From 1-14-2-50-31-20 sp965370315 (lineage in GTDB: Bacteria; Bacteroidota; Ignavibacteria; Ignavibacteriales; Melioribacteraceae), in the NCBI GenBank assembly GCA_965370315.1, contig CBDUTO010000005.1:1-64000 (forward strand): a stretch of DNA of 64,000 nt, given 5' to 3'. This document shows, one piece after another, positions 1 to 7,622 of this stretch. Position 1 is the first letter of the stretch. Every line of letters begins with the position of its first letter. A model generated the notes under the pieces. The model saw only the letters and a program-made list of their open reading frames with translations. It ran no database searches and was not told the DNA's origin. Both the position numbers and the translations under genes were made by a program.

Positions 1-65
1 CCACTTAAATATTTCTTTTTAATTGGATATCTCCTTTTTATTTAAATTATAATTAATTAGAATAA

Positions 66-422
66 TTAAGAAGAAGGAGGACCTCTGAGATATGTTGTGT
101 GAGAAAAACCAAAATTATGAAATCTATTAGGTCCAATAAATTTATTAGGATTTGATTTTTCTACTCTTATTAGATTAAAATGTGAAACTCCAAAACTATT
201 GAAACCATTATTGGCAAAATTTATAATGGGACATTCTTCCGAAGTAAAATGGAACGAAGATGTTTTCTCTGCTGGATTAGAAAAAAGGGTTGAATGAGTA
301 TCTAAATTATTTGGATGATGATGAAATGTTGTTAGTGAAAGTATGAAAAAATAAATTCCAGCAAGAAAAAAAGATTTTAGCTGTTTTGCTATATTCATGT
401 TATTTAATTTTCCATATCTCAT
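66..422 (-). CDS. Small exported His-rich protein, function unknown
   Basis: I do not recognise the family. The 118-residue product has a hydrophobic segment at about residues 15-31, which looks like a signal peptide or anchor. It is followed by a HHH cluster (34-36), scattered histidines and a single cysteine in ECPI. Small His/Cys proteins of this kind in Bacteroidota often sit near metal-uptake or metal-efflux genes. The gene lies 60 bp downstream of a Fur-family regulator on the same strand, so a metal-related role is plausible but is inference only. The start is uncertain: ATG at 422, or ATG at 398 (residue 9), which has a GGAAAA upstream and leaves a more compact signal peptide. Confidence 0.5.
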   Translation of the reverse strand: MRYGKLNNMNIAKQLKSFFLAGIYFFILSLTTFHHHPNNLDTHSTLFSNPAEKTSSFHFTSEECPIINFANNGFNSFGVSHFNLIRVEKSNPNKFIGPNRFHNFGFSHTTYLRGPPSS

Positions 423-482
423 TATAACTAGATGCTGTTTGTCTTATAAGGATTCCGAGTGGGAACAACTCTGGCAAAGTAT

Positions 483-923
483 TTATTTATTTTTCGAATG
501 CTTTTTACATTCTCCAAAAATATTGAACTGAAAAGATTCGTTTTTAAAATTGTTTTTCTTTGCAATACTATTAACTAACTCAACAACTATTTTATTATCA
601 GATTCGATTATTTCGCCACACTCTTTACAAATCAAATGCACGTGATTAATTCTGTTAAATGAAGATTCATAAAATGTTTTATTCTCACCGAAATATCTTT
701 TTGCTAACATTTCACACTTAACTAAAAGTTCTAAAGAATTATAAACAGTTGCCCTAGAAACATTTGATTTGCCATTTTTCATTTCAAGATAAAGATCATC
801 AGCGGTAAAGTGGTTCCCACTTTCTATAGCATAATCCAGAACTTCAAAACGCTCAGGAGTTATCCTATGTTTTCCAGATTTAAGAAATACCTTAAACTCA
901 TCATGTGCTTTTACTTTGTTCAT
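483..923 (-). CDS. Fur/PerR-family metal-dependent transcriptional repressor
   Basis: 146 residues, typical length for the family. The winged-helix region includes VSRATVYNSLELL (55-67), the classic Fur recognition helix. The metal-binding core has H94-V-H96 followed by C99-K-E-C102. The usual second C-terminal CxxC is replaced by C139-K-K-H142, which could still hold zinc. The residue six before H94 is Ser rather than the PerR-type Asp, so I cannot decide between iron (Fur) and peroxide (PerR) sensing. The gene is divergent from bcp, a peroxidase, which fits oxidative-stress control. Start: I chose ATG 923; a TTG two codons earlier (929) is also open. No strong ribosome binding site is visible. 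Confidence 0.85.
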   Translation of the reverse strand: MNKVKAHDEFKVFLKSGKHRITPERFEVLDYAIESGNHFTADDLYLEMKNGKSNVSRATVYNSLELLVKCEMLAKRYFGENKTFYESSFNRINHVHLICKECGEIIESDNKIVVELVNSIAKKNNFKNESFQFNIFGECKKHSKNK

Positions 924-967
924 ACTCAATATTGGTTTTTTTGATATACAGAAAATTATGATTTTGA

Positions 968-1003
968 AATATTATTATTTATACTTAGTACAAATATAAT
1001 ATT
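968..1003. promoter_or_regulatory. Candidate operator in the fur-like/bcp divergent promoter region
   Basis: AATATTAT (968-975) and ATAATATT (996-1003) form a perfect 8-bp inverted repeat with a 20-bp spacer. It lies between the divergently transcribed regulator and bcp. Fur and PerR boxes are AT-rich palindromes, so this could be the autoregulatory site. The region is very AT-rich and such a repeat could arise by chance. Confidence 0.3.
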
Positions 1004-1110
1004 TTTTTGAATCTAAAAATATTAATTCAGAAAACATTATTTTGGGTTCTCAAATAAATATTATTTTTTTAGAAGAAAACATAAATTAATAATGAAGTAG
1101 AAAGGAATAA

Positions 1111-1578
1111 ATGATGGAAATTGCAGAAGGTAAGAAAGCACCAGCATTTACACTGCCAGATAGTGATGGTAATAAAGTAGCTTTAAAAGATTATTTAGGG
1201 GAAAAAGTGGTGCTCTATTTTTATCCTAAAGATAATACTTCAGGTTGCAATGCAGAAGCATGTGATTTTAATGATTCTCTTAAAGCGTTCGATAAAATAA
1301 AGACAAGAGTTATTGGTGTTAGTAAAGACTCGCAAAAATCGCATATTAAGTTTAGAGATAAATTTGATTTGAAATTCACTTTGTTGAGTGATGAAGAGAT
1401 AAAGATTATTCCAATGTATAGCATTTGGAAAGAAAAGAGTCTGTATGGTAGAAAATATATGGGAGTTGAGCGTACTACATTTATAATTGATGAAAAAGGA
1501 AAAATTGAAAAGATATTCCCGAAAGTGAAAGTTGCAGGTCATGTTGAAGAAATCTTAAAATATCTCGCTGAGAATTAA
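1111..1578 (+). CDS. bcp: Thiol peroxidase, BCP/PrxQ type peroxiredoxin
   Basis: 155 residues, full length for the family. It reduces hydrogen peroxide and organic hydroperoxides in the cytoplasm using thioredoxin. The active-site stretch FYPKDNTSGCNAEAC contains peroxidatic C46 and resolving C51, the spacing found in E. coli Bcp. The usual TPGCT reads TSGCN here: the conserved Pro before the cysteine is Ser, a deviation at the active site. Start ATG 1111 has AAAGGA 4 bp upstream; the next codon is also ATG. It is the first gene of an apparent operon with three pterin genes (9-bp gap to the next) and is divergent from a Fur-family regulator that may control it. Confidence 0.9.
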   Translation: MMEIAEGKKAPAFTLPDSDGNKVALKDYLGEKVVLYFYPKDNTSGCNAEACDFNDSLKAFDKIKTRVIGVSKDSQKSHIKFRDKFDLKFTLLSDEEIKIIPMYSIWKEKSLYGRKYMGVERTTFIIDEKGKIEKIFPKVKVAGHVEEILKYLAEN

Positions 1579-1587
1579 GGGGCAATT

Positions 1588-1995
1588 ATGGTTTATGTAA
1601 CTAGGAGAGAGGTCTTTAGTGCTTCTCATAGATTAACGAACCCAGAACTTAGTGATGAAGAAAATGATACAATTTATGATAAATGCAATTATCAGTATGG
1701 ACACGGACATAATTATATTTTGGAAGTAATTGTTGCTGGAGAGGTTAACCCTAAGACTGGATATGTAATTGATTTGAAAAAATTAAAGCGAATTGTTCGA
1801 GAAAAGGTTATTTCAAAAGTTGACCACAGACATTTTAATTTTGATGTTGAATTCATGAATGGTAAAATTCCAACAGTAGAAAATATTGCAATTGGAATTT
1901 GGAAATTATTAGAAAATGAAATAAACGAAGGTGAATTATATTCAGTTAAACTTTATGAAACTGAAAATAATTATGTTGAATATAAAGGAGAGTAA
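1588..1995 (+). CDS. 6-pyruvoyltetrahydropterin synthase family protein (PTPS type rather than QueD)
   Basis: 135 residues. Converts 7,8-dihydroneopterin triphosphate, the GTP cyclohydrolase I product. Zinc ligands are H14 (FSASHR), H39 and H41 (GHGHNY). The probable catalytic residues are C33, the D79-H80 pair and E124. The spacing C33-x5-HGH matches the eukaryotic/PTPS-II signature as I recall it, whereas QueD has C-x3-HGH. It sits between bcp and folE with a 2-bp gap to folE, and a short-chain reductase follows, so a tetrahydrobiopterin pathway is favoured over queuosine. No other queuosine gene is nearby. Confidence 0.85.
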   Translation: MVYVTRREVFSASHRLTNPELSDEENDTIYDKCNYQYGHGHNYILEVIVAGEVNPKTGYVIDLKKLKRIVREKVISKVDHRHFNFDVEFMNGKIPTVENIAIGIWKLLENEINEGELYSVKLYETENNYVEYKGE

Positions 1996-1997
1996 TT

Positions 1998-2561
1998 TTG
2001 AACTTAGAAAATGTTTCAGAAAAAGTAAAAGTTATTTTAAATGAAATTGGGGAAGACCCCAATCGTGAAGGGTTATTAAACACTCCGGAGAGAGTTGCAA
2101 AATCGTATGAATTTCTAACAAAAGGTTATCACCAAGATGTTGATACAGTCATAAATGGGGCAATATTCGAAGAAAAATATGACGAGATGGTAATAGTTAA
2201 AGATATCGATTTTTACAGTTTGTGCGAGCATCATATGCTCCCATTTTTTGGAAAAGTACATGTAGCATATATACCTAATGGCAAAATAGTTGGACTAAGT
2301 AAAATACCTAGACTAGTGGATATCTTCGCACGTCGTTTGCAAGTTCAAGAGCGATTGACTAGACAAATTGCAGATGTATTGGAAGAAAAGCTACAACCCA
2401 AAGGTGTTGCTGTCGTGGTAGAAGGTTATCACATGTGTATGATGATGCGTGGCGTACAGAAGCAAAACTCTACAACAACAACTAGTGCTGTGCATGGTGC
2501 TTTTCGTGCTGAAAAAACACGATTGGAATTTCTTAATCTAATTTCGAGAAATAGAATTTAA
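1998..2561 (+). CDS. folE: GTP cyclohydrolase I
   Basis: 187 residues. Hydrolyses GTP to 7,8-dihydroneopterin triphosphate, the first step of folate and biopterin synthesis. Zinc ligands are C76 and H79 in SLCEHHM and C147 in GYHMCMMMRGVQK. The family motif GLSKIPRLVD is at 99-108. The start codon is TTG at 1998, supported by GGAG at 1987-1990 and by alignment of the N-terminal helix with the family; no ATG is available near it. Stop and start codons of neighbours are 1-2 bp apart, so it is translated from the same transcript as the PTPS and SDR genes. Confidence 0.95.
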   Translation: MNLENVSEKVKVILNEIGEDPNREGLLNTPERVAKSYEFLTKGYHQDVDTVINGAIFEEKYDEMVIVKDIDFYSLCEHHMLPFFGKVHVAYIPNGKIVGLSKIPRLVDIFARRLQVQERLTRQIADVLEEKLQPKGVAVVVEGYHMCMMMRGVQKQNSTTTTSAVHGAFRAEKTRLEFLNLISRNRI

Positions 2562-2562
2562 T

Positions 2563-3276
2563 ATGAACGAAAAGAAAAAAGCTGTTTGGATAACTGGAGC
2601 AAATTCTGGAATTGGTAAATCGATAACTAATCTATTTGGTGAGAATAATATTTTGTGTGTTGCCTCTGCAAGAAGAGAAGAGGCTCTTTTAAGAATGAAG
2701 GAAGAGAGTCCAGAGATATCAAATAATGTGGAGATAATTCCACTTGATATTTCTAATATAGGTGAGATTCAGAAAACATCGAAGAAAATTCTTAAAAATT
2801 TTGATGTTGATTGTCTAGTTAATAATGCTGGAATTACAACTTTTTCTTCTGCCGAGAATACTTCGGCGGAAGACATTAGTGAAATTATTCAAACAAATTT
2901 AGTTGGTGCAATTGCATTAATTCAAAATCTTATCCCTCATTTTAAAAAGCGGGGAGGTGGAATTATTATTAACATACTGTCTGTTGCGGCTAAAAAAACG
3001 TTTCAAAATAGTAGCGTATATTCTGCTTCCAAAGCTGGTTTGTTGGCTTATTCAAATGTTTTACGTGAAGAAGTTAGAAAGTATAACATAAGGGTAATTA
3101 ATGTTTTGCCAGGTGCAACAAGAACCCCGATTTGGTCTTCAGAAATGTTGAGTGAATATGCAAACCGTATGATGTCTCCTGAAGATATTGCAAAATTTAT
3201 TCATCAACTCTATTCTATTGATTATAATCTAGTACCAGAAGAAATAATTCTAAGACCAATGAAAGGGGATATATAA
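2563..3276 (+). CDS. Short-chain dehydrogenase/reductase, candidate sepiapterin reductase
   Basis: 237 residues, classical SDR. The NAD(P) motif TGANSGIG is at 11-18, NNAG at 87-90, and the catalytic S140, Y153 and K157 are all present. Sequence alone does not fix the substrate. Its position 1 bp after folE, in an operon with PTPS, makes a sepiapterin-reductase-like step (reduction of the side-chain ketones to tetrahydrobiopterin) the best guess. Chlorobaculum tepidum, in the same broad clade, has an SDR that makes L-threo-tetrahydrobiopterin. The alternative is an unrelated 3-oxoacyl- or sugar-type SDR. Confidence 0.75.
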   Translation: MNEKKKAVWITGANSGIGKSITNLFGENNILCVASARREEALLRMKEESPEISNNVEIIPLDISNIGEIQKTSKKILKNFDVDCLVNNAGITTFSSAENTSAEDISEIIQTNLVGAIALIQNLIPHFKKRGGGIIINILSVAAKKTFQNSSVYSASKAGLLAYSNVLREEVRKYNIRVINVLPGATRTPIWSSEMLSEYANRMMSPEDIAKFIHQLYSIDYNLVPEEIILRPMKGDI

Positions 3277-3301
3277 TAGACTGGTTGAAAACGAAAGACG
3301 T

Positions 3302-3385
3302 GAATCGTAAATCATAAATTATTTAAAAGCATTATACTTCCGATTTCCGATTTACGATTTACGATTTACGACTTCCGATTTACGT
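3302..3385. repeat. Intergenic tandem heptamer repeat with an inverted arm
   Basis: Several head-to-tail copies of CGATTTA or close variants fill about 3341-3385. A reverse-complement arm (GAATCGTAAATCATAAAT) lies at 3302-3319, so the region can fold into a long imperfect hairpin. It lies between the convergent SDR and Spy-like genes and may act as a bidirectional terminator or be a dispersed repeat. Confidence 0.6.
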
Positions 3386-3391
3386 TTTATT

Positions 3392-3955
3392 CTATCTCAT
3401 TCTACGTTGATTAAATTTTCCACCGCAGTTATTATTGCCAAATCCGCCTTTGCCTTGCTTGTGGAAGTTTCTACCATTATTATTTTGTCCGAAAGTTTTA
3501 GTCCATTTAACTTTTTGGGTTTCATCAAGCATGTTATAGACTTCTAACCACATTGTAGTTCTCGATAATTTTATTTCCCCTTGAAGTGTACTATTATCCC
3601 TTGTAATTTTAAGTAATTTTTCTTTGTCAACTTCAGTATCTGTCATCATTTTTTGAACAATTAGTCTGTTTTTTTGAATTTCGTTTCTTGTTTCTAAAGA
3701 CAATGTTTCATGCTCAAAACGAAGATCACTAATTTTTGAAGTTTGTTCATCTGTTAAGTCTAACATCTCTTGCATTCTTTCAAAACGCGAACCATTTCTA
3801 GAGCCAAAACCGTTCATGTCATTATTTAAACCATAACCTTGGCATTGTTTCATTCCTCTACTGTTGCCATTTCCATTACCGTTACGAGGTTGTGCATTGG
3901 TTGTGCTACCAATTACTAATAAAGTCGCTGTGACCAAAATAATTATTCGTTTCAT
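3392..3955 (-). CDS. Spy/CpxP-like periplasmic protein (LTxxQ)
   Basis: 187 residues with a signal peptide (1-21, ending TNAQ). A Gly/Asn-rich region (22-57) leads into a helical core with the LTDEQ motif (67-71) and a second LDETQ (143-147), the hallmark of Spy/CpxP/zinc-resistance-associated proteins. Members are ATP-independent chaperones or metal/stress sensors in the periplasm. The C-terminal tail is again Gly/Asn/Arg-rich. It is divergent from an ECF sigma factor operon that itself ends in a similar protein, so it is probably part of the same stress regulon. Confidence 0.75.
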   Translation of the reverse strand: MKRIIILVTATLLVIGSTTNAQPRNGNGNGNSRGMKQCQGYGLNNDMNGFGSRNGSRFERMQEMLDLTDEQTSKISDLRFEHETLSLETRNEIQKNRLIVQKMMTDTEVDKEKLLKITRDNSTLQGEIKLSRTTMWLEVYNMLDETQKVKWTKTFGQNNNGRNFHKQGKGGFGNNNCGGKFNQRRMR

Positions 3956-4269
3956 TTTACTACTCCTTTAATTTGTTGTCCCGCTTAAAAACTGTGGGAC
4001 AAGTTTTGTTAATTATTGTTTCTGCGGCTTTGACACATGAGTAATGGAAATGGTTTAAAATCAGACTAAAGAAAAATATTATTTGCTTATTTAAAGTACA
4101 AAACAGTAGAAATTATTTAATTGTTCAATTGTTAGGAGCTTTTGAAGCAGTTCAACAATTAAGCAATTATTTTCTCAAAGAATTGGAGAAGTTATTTACT
4201 AAGGAGTGCTTTAATTATAATTAAACCATTTACAGTTTTAATTTGTCAAAGGGATAGTTAAATTTAATT
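3956..4269. other. Divergent intergenic region with a long hairpin
   Basis: No gene is seen in these 314 bases. An imperfect inverted repeat, TAATTGTTCAATTGTT (4118-4133) and AACAATTAAGCAATTA (4154-4169), matches at 14 of 16 positions around a 20-nt loop. It also contains short direct repeats (AATTGTT twice). Promoters for the Spy-like gene and the ECF sigma factor must lie here, but I cannot place them with confidence. Confidence 0.5.
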
Positions 4270-4818
4270 ATGGATTCTGTGGAAGATAAAAGATTAGTCA
4301 AAGAATTTCTAAATGGTAATGAAATTGCATTCAAGAAACTTGTGGACAAATATTCGAAAAAAATATATTGGCATGCTCGAGGAATGTTGAATAATCATTT
4401 TGATGCAGATGAAGTAACACAAGAAGTAATTATTGTTCTTTATAATAAATTGAATACCTTTAATTTCGAATCAAATTTATACACATGGATATATAGAATA
4501 ACATCCACAAGAACGTTAAATTTTATTCGGAAGAAAAAAGTTAAGGAGTTCTTTTCAATCTCTGATGAAAAGTTTAATAATCTTGAATCAGAGACCGATA
4601 TTCAAAATAATTATGAGAAGAAAGACGAAATTGAAAGGATAGAAAAAGTTCTCCAAAAAATACCTACTAAGCAAAGAGAAGTCTTTATTATGAAGAACTT
4701 TGAAGAGATGACTTATAAAGAAATATCCGAAATTACTGGAAAAAGCGTTGGTGGATTGAAAGCTAATTATTTTCATGCACTTAAGAGAATTACGGAGTTG
4801 TTACATGACGAAAAATAG
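4270..4818 (+). CDS. ECF-family RNA polymerase sigma factor
   Basis: 182 residues. Region 2 is at about 20-85, with the core-binding DADEVTQEVIIVLYNKL and the region 2.4-like WIYRITSTRTLNFIRKKK. Region 4 is at about 125-175 with the HTH EMTYKEISEITGKSVGGLKANYFHALKRI. There is no region 1 or 3, as expected for ECF sigma factors. It directs RNA polymerase to stress or envelope promoters. The next gene overlaps it by 14 bp and looks like its membrane anti-sigma factor. The flanking Spy-like genes suggest an envelope-stress or metal-stress regulon. Confidence 0.9.
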   Translation: MDSVEDKRLVKEFLNGNEIAFKKLVDKYSKKIYWHARGMLNNHFDADEVTQEVIIVLYNKLNTFNFESNLYTWIYRITSTRTLNFIRKKKVKEFFSISDEKFNNLESETDIQNNYEKKDEIERIEKVLQKIPTKQREVFIMKNFEEMTYKEISEITGKSVGGLKANYFHALKRITELLHDEK

Positions 4819-5296
4819 AAAAAATGAATTTGATAAGATTGATTTATTAGAGAATCAACTCTCAAAAAAACTTGGAGCCTATAAAGAATTCAAAAATTCT
4901 GAGAATAATGAAAGTTACTTTAATAGTATTCATTACAAAGCTATTAGTAAAATGGATAAGGAAAGTAGTAGAGTGACATTTCCTTTTAATCCAGCAATTA
5001 GTTATGCAATGCTGTTTATTATTAGTTTTACTATTTCATTCCAATTCATAGATTTTAGTGATAAAGTTACTTCAAATGATGATTCATACTATTTTTCTGA
5101 AACATCGTTGTGGCTAGAAGAAGGAGATTATCTTTCAACTATAGTGGAAGGAGAGATAGAACTTGATTATGCAACTTATTTTGATGAAGAACTTAATTAT
5201 AATAATACCACTTCACTAAATGATGTGATGAACCAGTTATCAGAAAGTGAATTTGATGAAATTTATGAAAATCTTAAAAATAAAAAAATATTATAG
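4805..5296 (+). CDS. Putative membrane-anchored anti-sigma factor
   Basis: 163 residues from ATG 4805, which overlaps the end of the sigma factor gene and implies translational coupling. A charged, probably cytoplasmic N-terminal part (1-60) precedes one transmembrane segment at about 63-83. An acidic extracytoplasmic part (84-163) follows. This topology plus the position right after an ECF sigma gene is typical of anti-sigma factors. No ZAS zinc motif (HxxxCxxC) is present, so this would be a non-zinc type. Sequence similarity to known families is not recognisable to me; the call rests on context and topology. Confidence 0.6.
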   Translation: MTKNRKNEFDKIDLLENQLSKKLGAYKEFKNSENNESYFNSIHYKAISKMDKESSRVTFPFNPAISYAMLFIISFTISFQFIDFSDKVTSNDDSYYFSETSLWLEEGDYLSTIVEGEIELDYATYFDEELNYNNTTSLNDVMNQLSESEFDEIYENLKNKKIL

Positions 5297-5305
5297 AGGA
5301 TAATT

Positions 5306-5785
5306 ATGAAAAAAATTATTGTTATTTCGAGCTTTATTGCTTTTATGTTCTCAACATCACTTTTTGCTCAAAGAAATGAGGGTACAGGAGGGTGGGGAAG
5401 AATGGGAGGTAAAATAGAGCAATTAGAGAAAATTAAAATAATTGAAGAATTAAATATGGATGAAGAGACAACACTAAAATTCTTTTCTAGACGAAATGAG
5501 CATCGAGAAGATCAAAGAGCATTAATTAAAAAAAGAGATCAGCTTTATAAAATATTAACTGAAAACTTTAACTCTGAAGAAGATATTAATTATAAGTATA
5601 AGATAAAAGAAATTTTCGGAATTGAAAAAGAAATGATTATTCAAAGAGAGAAATTTTATAACTCTTTAGGTGATATCTTATCGGAGAAAGAGATGGTTCA
5701 ACTAGTTGTTTTTGAAGTTAGCTTCAGAAAAGAAGTTCGTCACCAGTTTATGAAGCAAGGTCAAAGAAGAATGAATAAAAATTAA
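5306..5785 (+). CDS. Spy/CpxP-like exported helical protein
   Basis: 159 residues with a signal peptide (1-21, ending LFAQ), a short Gly/Arg segment (GGWGRMGGK), then a highly charged helical domain. LNMDEETTLKFFSRRNEH at about 48-65 and a later LSEKEMVQL resemble the paired helices of Spy/CpxP-like proteins. It starts 9 bp after the presumed anti-sigma gene and completes a three-gene operon of sigma factor, anti-sigma factor and periplasmic partner. It may sense the stress signal or be the main output, as CnrX- and CpxP-like proteins do. Function is inferred. Confidence 0.6.
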   Translation: MKKIIVISSFIAFMFSTSLFAQRNEGTGGWGRMGGKIEQLEKIKIIEELNMDEETTLKFFSRRNEHREDQRALIKKRDQLYKILTENFNSEEDINYKYKIKEIFGIEKEMIIQREKFYNSLGDILSEKEMVQLVVFEVSFRKEVRHQFMKQGQRRMNKN

Positions 5786-5805
5786 TTAATAAAAGTTTAG
5801 AAAAT

Positions 5806-5955
5806 AGGCTGTTTCAAAAGTGGTCATGTCATAACTAACGAAGAGAAAAATCTTTAAATATAGCAAACAAAAGATTACCTTCAGTGATTTAGTAAACTCG
5901 GTTCTCAAGTTGCTTTACTCCCATAATGACATTTTGTTTACTTTTGAAATAGCTT
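5806..5955. repeat. 150-bp element bounded by terminal inverted repeats (MITE-like)
   Basis: GGCTGTTTCAAAAG (5807-5820) and CTTTTGAAATAGCT (5941-5954) are imperfect inverted repeats, 12 of 14 matching. Inside are smaller inverted pieces (AATCTTT/AAAGATT) and ATGTCAT/ATGACAT. No coding potential is seen. The right end runs into a T tract, so it may also end the sigma operon transcript. Confidence 0.5.
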
Positions 5956-6085
5956 TTTTTATTTTAAAAGATATTTGGAACAATTTTGTATCAATTTTGT
6001 CAAAAAGAGAAATTTATATCTTTGTTGGACCCAAAAGATATTGATTTTTTAATTCAGCAAATGTATCTTTAGAGTTCGAGTTTTT

Positions 6086-6169
6086 GCGGAAGTGGTGAAA
6101 TTGGTAGACACGCTATCTTGAGGGGGTAGTGCTCTAACGGGCATGCGGGTTCAAGTCCCGCCTTCCGCA
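6086..6169 (+). tRNA. tRNA-Leu (GAG anticodon)
   Basis: Acceptor stem GCGGAAG (6086-6092) pairs with CTTCCGC (6162-6168), and the discriminator base A is at 6169. The anticodon stem is CTATC/GGTAG and the loop TTGAGGG, with GAG at 6120-6122. A long variable arm and the T arm GCGGGTTCAAGTCCCGC are present, as expected for a class II leucine tRNA. CCA is not encoded. It would read CTC and CTT codons. Confidence 0.95.
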
Positions 6170-6201
6170 CAAATGTTTATAAATATAAATAGGAATCAAA
6201 A

Positions 6202-6972
6202 ATGAAAAAAATGTTAGTATTTGCTTTACTATTGGTTGTAGCATCAGCGTCAGTAGTGTTTTCTCAAAATGTTGATAACGAAACTATAGTTAATGCTGAA
6301 AAAATGAGAGATGAAGGACGAAAATTATATAAGTCAGGACAATTTGATGCTTCAATTGTGAAATATGATGAATCATTAATTATTAATGAAACAGCTACAA
6401 CACATTATTTAAAAGGAATTTCACAATTAAAATTATCAAAAAAACAGGATGCTATTCAATCATTCGATAAAGCAATTATATTGGATCCAAATCTTAAGGG
6501 AGCTTATAGTGCAAAAGGTAGTAGCCTTCTTTCCTTGAAAAAATATGATTTAGCAATTGAGTCATACAATATGTATTTGGAAAAAAGCACGGATAAGAAA
6601 AAAAATAGTAAAATTAAAGGAAAAATTGCAACTGCGTATACAAAATTAGCTAATGATGCAAAGCGTGATGGAAAACATCGAAAAGCAATTAATTATTTGA
6701 ATAAGGCCGTTGACAATTATAAATTTGATTCTGCATATTTAACATTAGCTGAAATTTATATTGAATTAGCTAATTATAATGAGGCACTTTCTGCTGCTGA
6801 CAATGCTATTAATAATAGAAAGAAAACTCCCAAAGGAGCAGGATACTATTATAAAGGTTTAGCTTTTAAGGGGCTTGAAAATAAAGAAAAAGCAATTGAG
6901 AGTTTTAAGGTTTCTATTAAAGATAAAAGTTATAAAGCTTTAAGTGAGTATGAGTTAAAACAATTGAAGTAG
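6202..6972 (+). CDS. Exported TPR-repeat protein
   Basis: 256 residues with a signal peptide (1-21, cleavage near VFSQ). The rest is tetratricopeptide repeats: recognisable units begin at about EGRKLYKSGQFDASIVKYDESL (39-60), THYLKGISQLKLSKKQDAIQSFDKAI, AYSAKGSSLLSLKKYDLAIESYNMYL, and later KAINYLNKAV and GYYYKGLAFKGLENKEKAIESFK. TPR domains mediate protein-protein contacts; here the site is periplasm or cell surface. No partner is evident from the neighbours, a tRNA upstream and a convergent barrel gene downstream. A strong terminator follows. Confidence 0.85.
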   Translation: MKKMLVFALLLVVASASVVFSQNVDNETIVNAEKMRDEGRKLYKSGQFDASIVKYDESLIINETATTHYLKGISQLKLSKKQDAIQSFDKAIILDPNLKGAYSAKGSSLLSLKKYDLAIESYNMYLEKSTDKKKNSKIKGKIATAYTKLANDAKRDGKHRKAINYLNKAVDNYKFDSAYLTLAEIYIELANYNEALSAADNAINNRKKTPKGAGYYYKGLAFKGLENKEKAIESFKVSIKDKSYKALSEYELKQLK

Positions 6973-6991
6973 AATTTTAATAAGTTCTTAA

Positions 6992-7030
6992 AAAAAGCCC
7001 TAAATTATTTTATATAATTTAGGGCTTTTT
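6992..7030. terminator. Bidirectional intrinsic terminator
   Basis: AAAAAGCCCTAAATTAT (6992-7008) pairs perfectly with ATAATTTAGGGCTTTTT (7014-7030) around a 5-nt loop. The A-run on one side and T-run on the other serve both convergent genes. Confidence 0.9.
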
Positions 7031-7049
7031 TGTTAGTGCTAAATACTAC

Positions 7050-7622
7050 TTATAAAATTGAATATAAAATATTTAATCTAATGTGAGTTGAATTAAAAGC
7101 ATCACCACTACTTAGCAGAGTGTTCATATTGTAATGAGCAGAAAGATCTAAATCAATTATAGGGAGTAGCTTAAAATATACACCAGCACCTAGTCCTAGT
7201 CCAGTTTTACTATCCAGTTTTAGTTGTTCGATATTTACATTTTCAAAAATCACATCACCAAAAGATGTATACAAAAGTTCAACAGCAAGATATGGTTGTA
7301 ATGGTCCAGGTAACAATGTCATTTCAGCACCAAGTCCAACAGAGAGAAAACTTGTTTCAATTTCTAAACTACTCACTTCACTTGAAAGAGAATTTTGGAA
7401 GATATTTGCAGTGAATTGAATAGGCAGTATTGGTAAACCAACGACTACTTTTCCACCATAATGCATGCCAGAGCTTAAATTAAGAACATTTTCAGCAGTA
7501 AAATCATTATCACCACCAAGTGCTGTATATCCACCACCAATACCAACTTTAATTGATTGTCCAACTAATGAAACTGCTAAGAAAGATATAACAATCATTG
7601 TAAGAATAAACTTTTGCTTCAT
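7050..7622 (-). CDS. Outer-membrane beta-barrel protein
   Basis: 190 residues with a signal peptide (1-21, VSLVGQ). The mature part alternates glycine- and aromatic-rich amphipathic strands (IKVGIGGGYTALGG, YGGKVVVGLP, LSVGLGAEMTLL, TGLGLGAGVYFKL, LDLSAHYNMN). It ends in a hydrophobic strand, RLNILYSIL. This is the pattern of small 8-stranded OmpA/OmpW-like barrels, located in the outer membrane. No plug or peptidoglycan-binding domain is seen. Specific function is unknown. Confidence 0.7.
   Translation of the reverse strand: MKQKFILTMIVISFLAVSLVGQSIKVGIGGGYTALGGDNDFTAENVLNLSSGMHYGGKVVVGLPILPIQFTANIFQNSLSSEVSSLEIETSFLSVGLGAEMTLLPGPLQPYLAVELLYTSFGDVIFENVNIEQLKLDSKTGLGLGAGVYFKLLPIIDLDLSAHYNMNTLLSSGDAFNSTHIRLNILYSIL

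Noticed and set aside
1588..1995. QueD (queuosine pathway)
   Set aside because: Cys-to-HGH spacing is five rather than three residues, and the neighbours are biopterin-type, not queuosine, genes.
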